Below are positions 4,958-5,264 of a DNA stretch of 5,264 bases, in pieces. Each line of letters starts with the position of its first letter. Position 1 is the stretch's first letter. A program made the position numbers and the translations under genes. The stretch is from Thermoplasmata archaeon (lineage in GTDB: Archaea > Thermoplasmatota > Thermoplasmata > Thermoplasmatales > Thermoplasmataceae): contig JAKBQO010000114.1 in NCBI GenBank assembly GCA_021835185.1, forward strand, positions 1 through 5,264, given 5' to 3'. Under the pieces are notes generated by a model. That model was not told where the DNA came from and made no database searches. It was given only the letters and a program-made list of their open reading frames with translations.

Positions 4958-5264
4958 AGAAAAAATAAGAGATTTATTTTACAACCTGGACAACATAAAC
5001 CATCTTGCAGCCTGCTCCAAATCACCAATGCTGAAGACCGTAAAAGATGCTATGGAAAGATACATAGATGATGTAATAAACCTGGGAAATCCATGGGATC
5101 TCTGGACAGAAAAGGTAGATGAGGCAAGGTCTCTATTTGCAAAAATAATAAACGCAGATAAGGAGAATATTGCGGTTCTCTATTCTGTTTCTTCGGCATT
5201 TAATGCCCTGATGAGCTCATTCGATTTCTCTGACAGGAACACTGTTGTGACTTCAGATATGGAG
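4950..5264 (+). CDS. Class V aminotransferase-like PLP enzyme, 3' end outside the window
   Basis: The first 105 residues are present and the frame is open to the window end. The N-terminus fits the fold type I, class V aminotransferase family (cysteine desulfurase, isopenicillin N epimerase and selenocysteine lyase-like proteins): INHLAACSKSPMLKTVKDAM (16-35) corresponds to the family's opening strand and substrate-loop segment, NPWDLWTEKVDEARSLFAKI (47-66) to the following helices, and YSVSSAFNALMSS (78-90) to the helix start that usually holds the PLP phosphate. The PLP lysine would be beyond the window, so catalysis cannot be checked. The gene starts 8 bp before the end of the permease gene, so the two are surely co-transcribed and probably translationally coupled. 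Most likely it acts on the amino acid imported by the permease, as a transaminase, lyase or epimerase; which one cannot be decided from this fragment. Confidence 0.82.
   Translation, partial: MNKEKIRDLFYNLDNINHLAACSKSPMLKTVKDAMERYIDDVINLGNPWDLWTEKVDEARSLFAKIINADKENIAVLYSVSSAFNALMSSFDFSDRNTVVTSDME

Overview
The window looks like archaeal DNA from an AT-rich euryarchaeon, most plausibly the order Thermoplasmatales (Ferroplasma/Acidiplasma/Thermoplasma relatives). This rests on four things seen here: arginine almost always as AGA/AGG and frequent ATA and GGA codons; TATA-like boxes about 25 bases before start codons that lack a Shine-Dalgarno, which fits leaderless mRNAs; an archaeal-type Lrp/AsnC regulator; and a glutamine amidotransferase starting MCRMFGYIGYS. 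The genus is inference, because no rRNA or marker gene is present.

Layout. Bases 1-729 hold no convincing gene. The stretch is AT-rich and contains a short minus-strand ORF that may be a transporter remnant, an imperfect tandem repeat wrapped around a perfect 8-bp inverted repeat, and a strong hairpin. Bases 730-2076 are one continuous MFS transporter frame of the anion:cation symporter type, interrupted by a single in-frame TGA at codon 127 (1108-1110). The downstream 321 sense codons are intact, so this is a recent pseudogene, a sequencing error or a read-through case. The gene also carries a perfect 22-bp palindrome in its central loop. Bases 2196-2933 encode a class II glutamine amidotransferase whose catalytic Cys2 decides the start. 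It converges tail to tail, 5 bp apart, with the Lrp/AsnC regulator on the minus strand (2939-3409).

From 3410 to 3538 a compact divergent promoter region separates the regulator from a + strand operon: an APC-superfamily amino-acid permease (3539-4957), followed with an 8-bp overlap and a strong ribosome binding site by a class V PLP aminotransferase-like enzyme (4950 onward, cut by the window end). Two inverted repeats lie on the two proposed TATA boxes of this intergenic region. The simplest reading is a locally regulated amino-acid import and catabolism module: the Lrp protein senses a ligand, the permease imports it and the PLP enzyme processes it. The substrate cannot be read from the sequence.

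I do not see a clearly new defence, mobile or RNA system. The best items for a second look are the in-frame TGA, the 22-bp palindrome, the operator-like repeats beside the Lrp gene, and the structured non-coding stretch at the left end.
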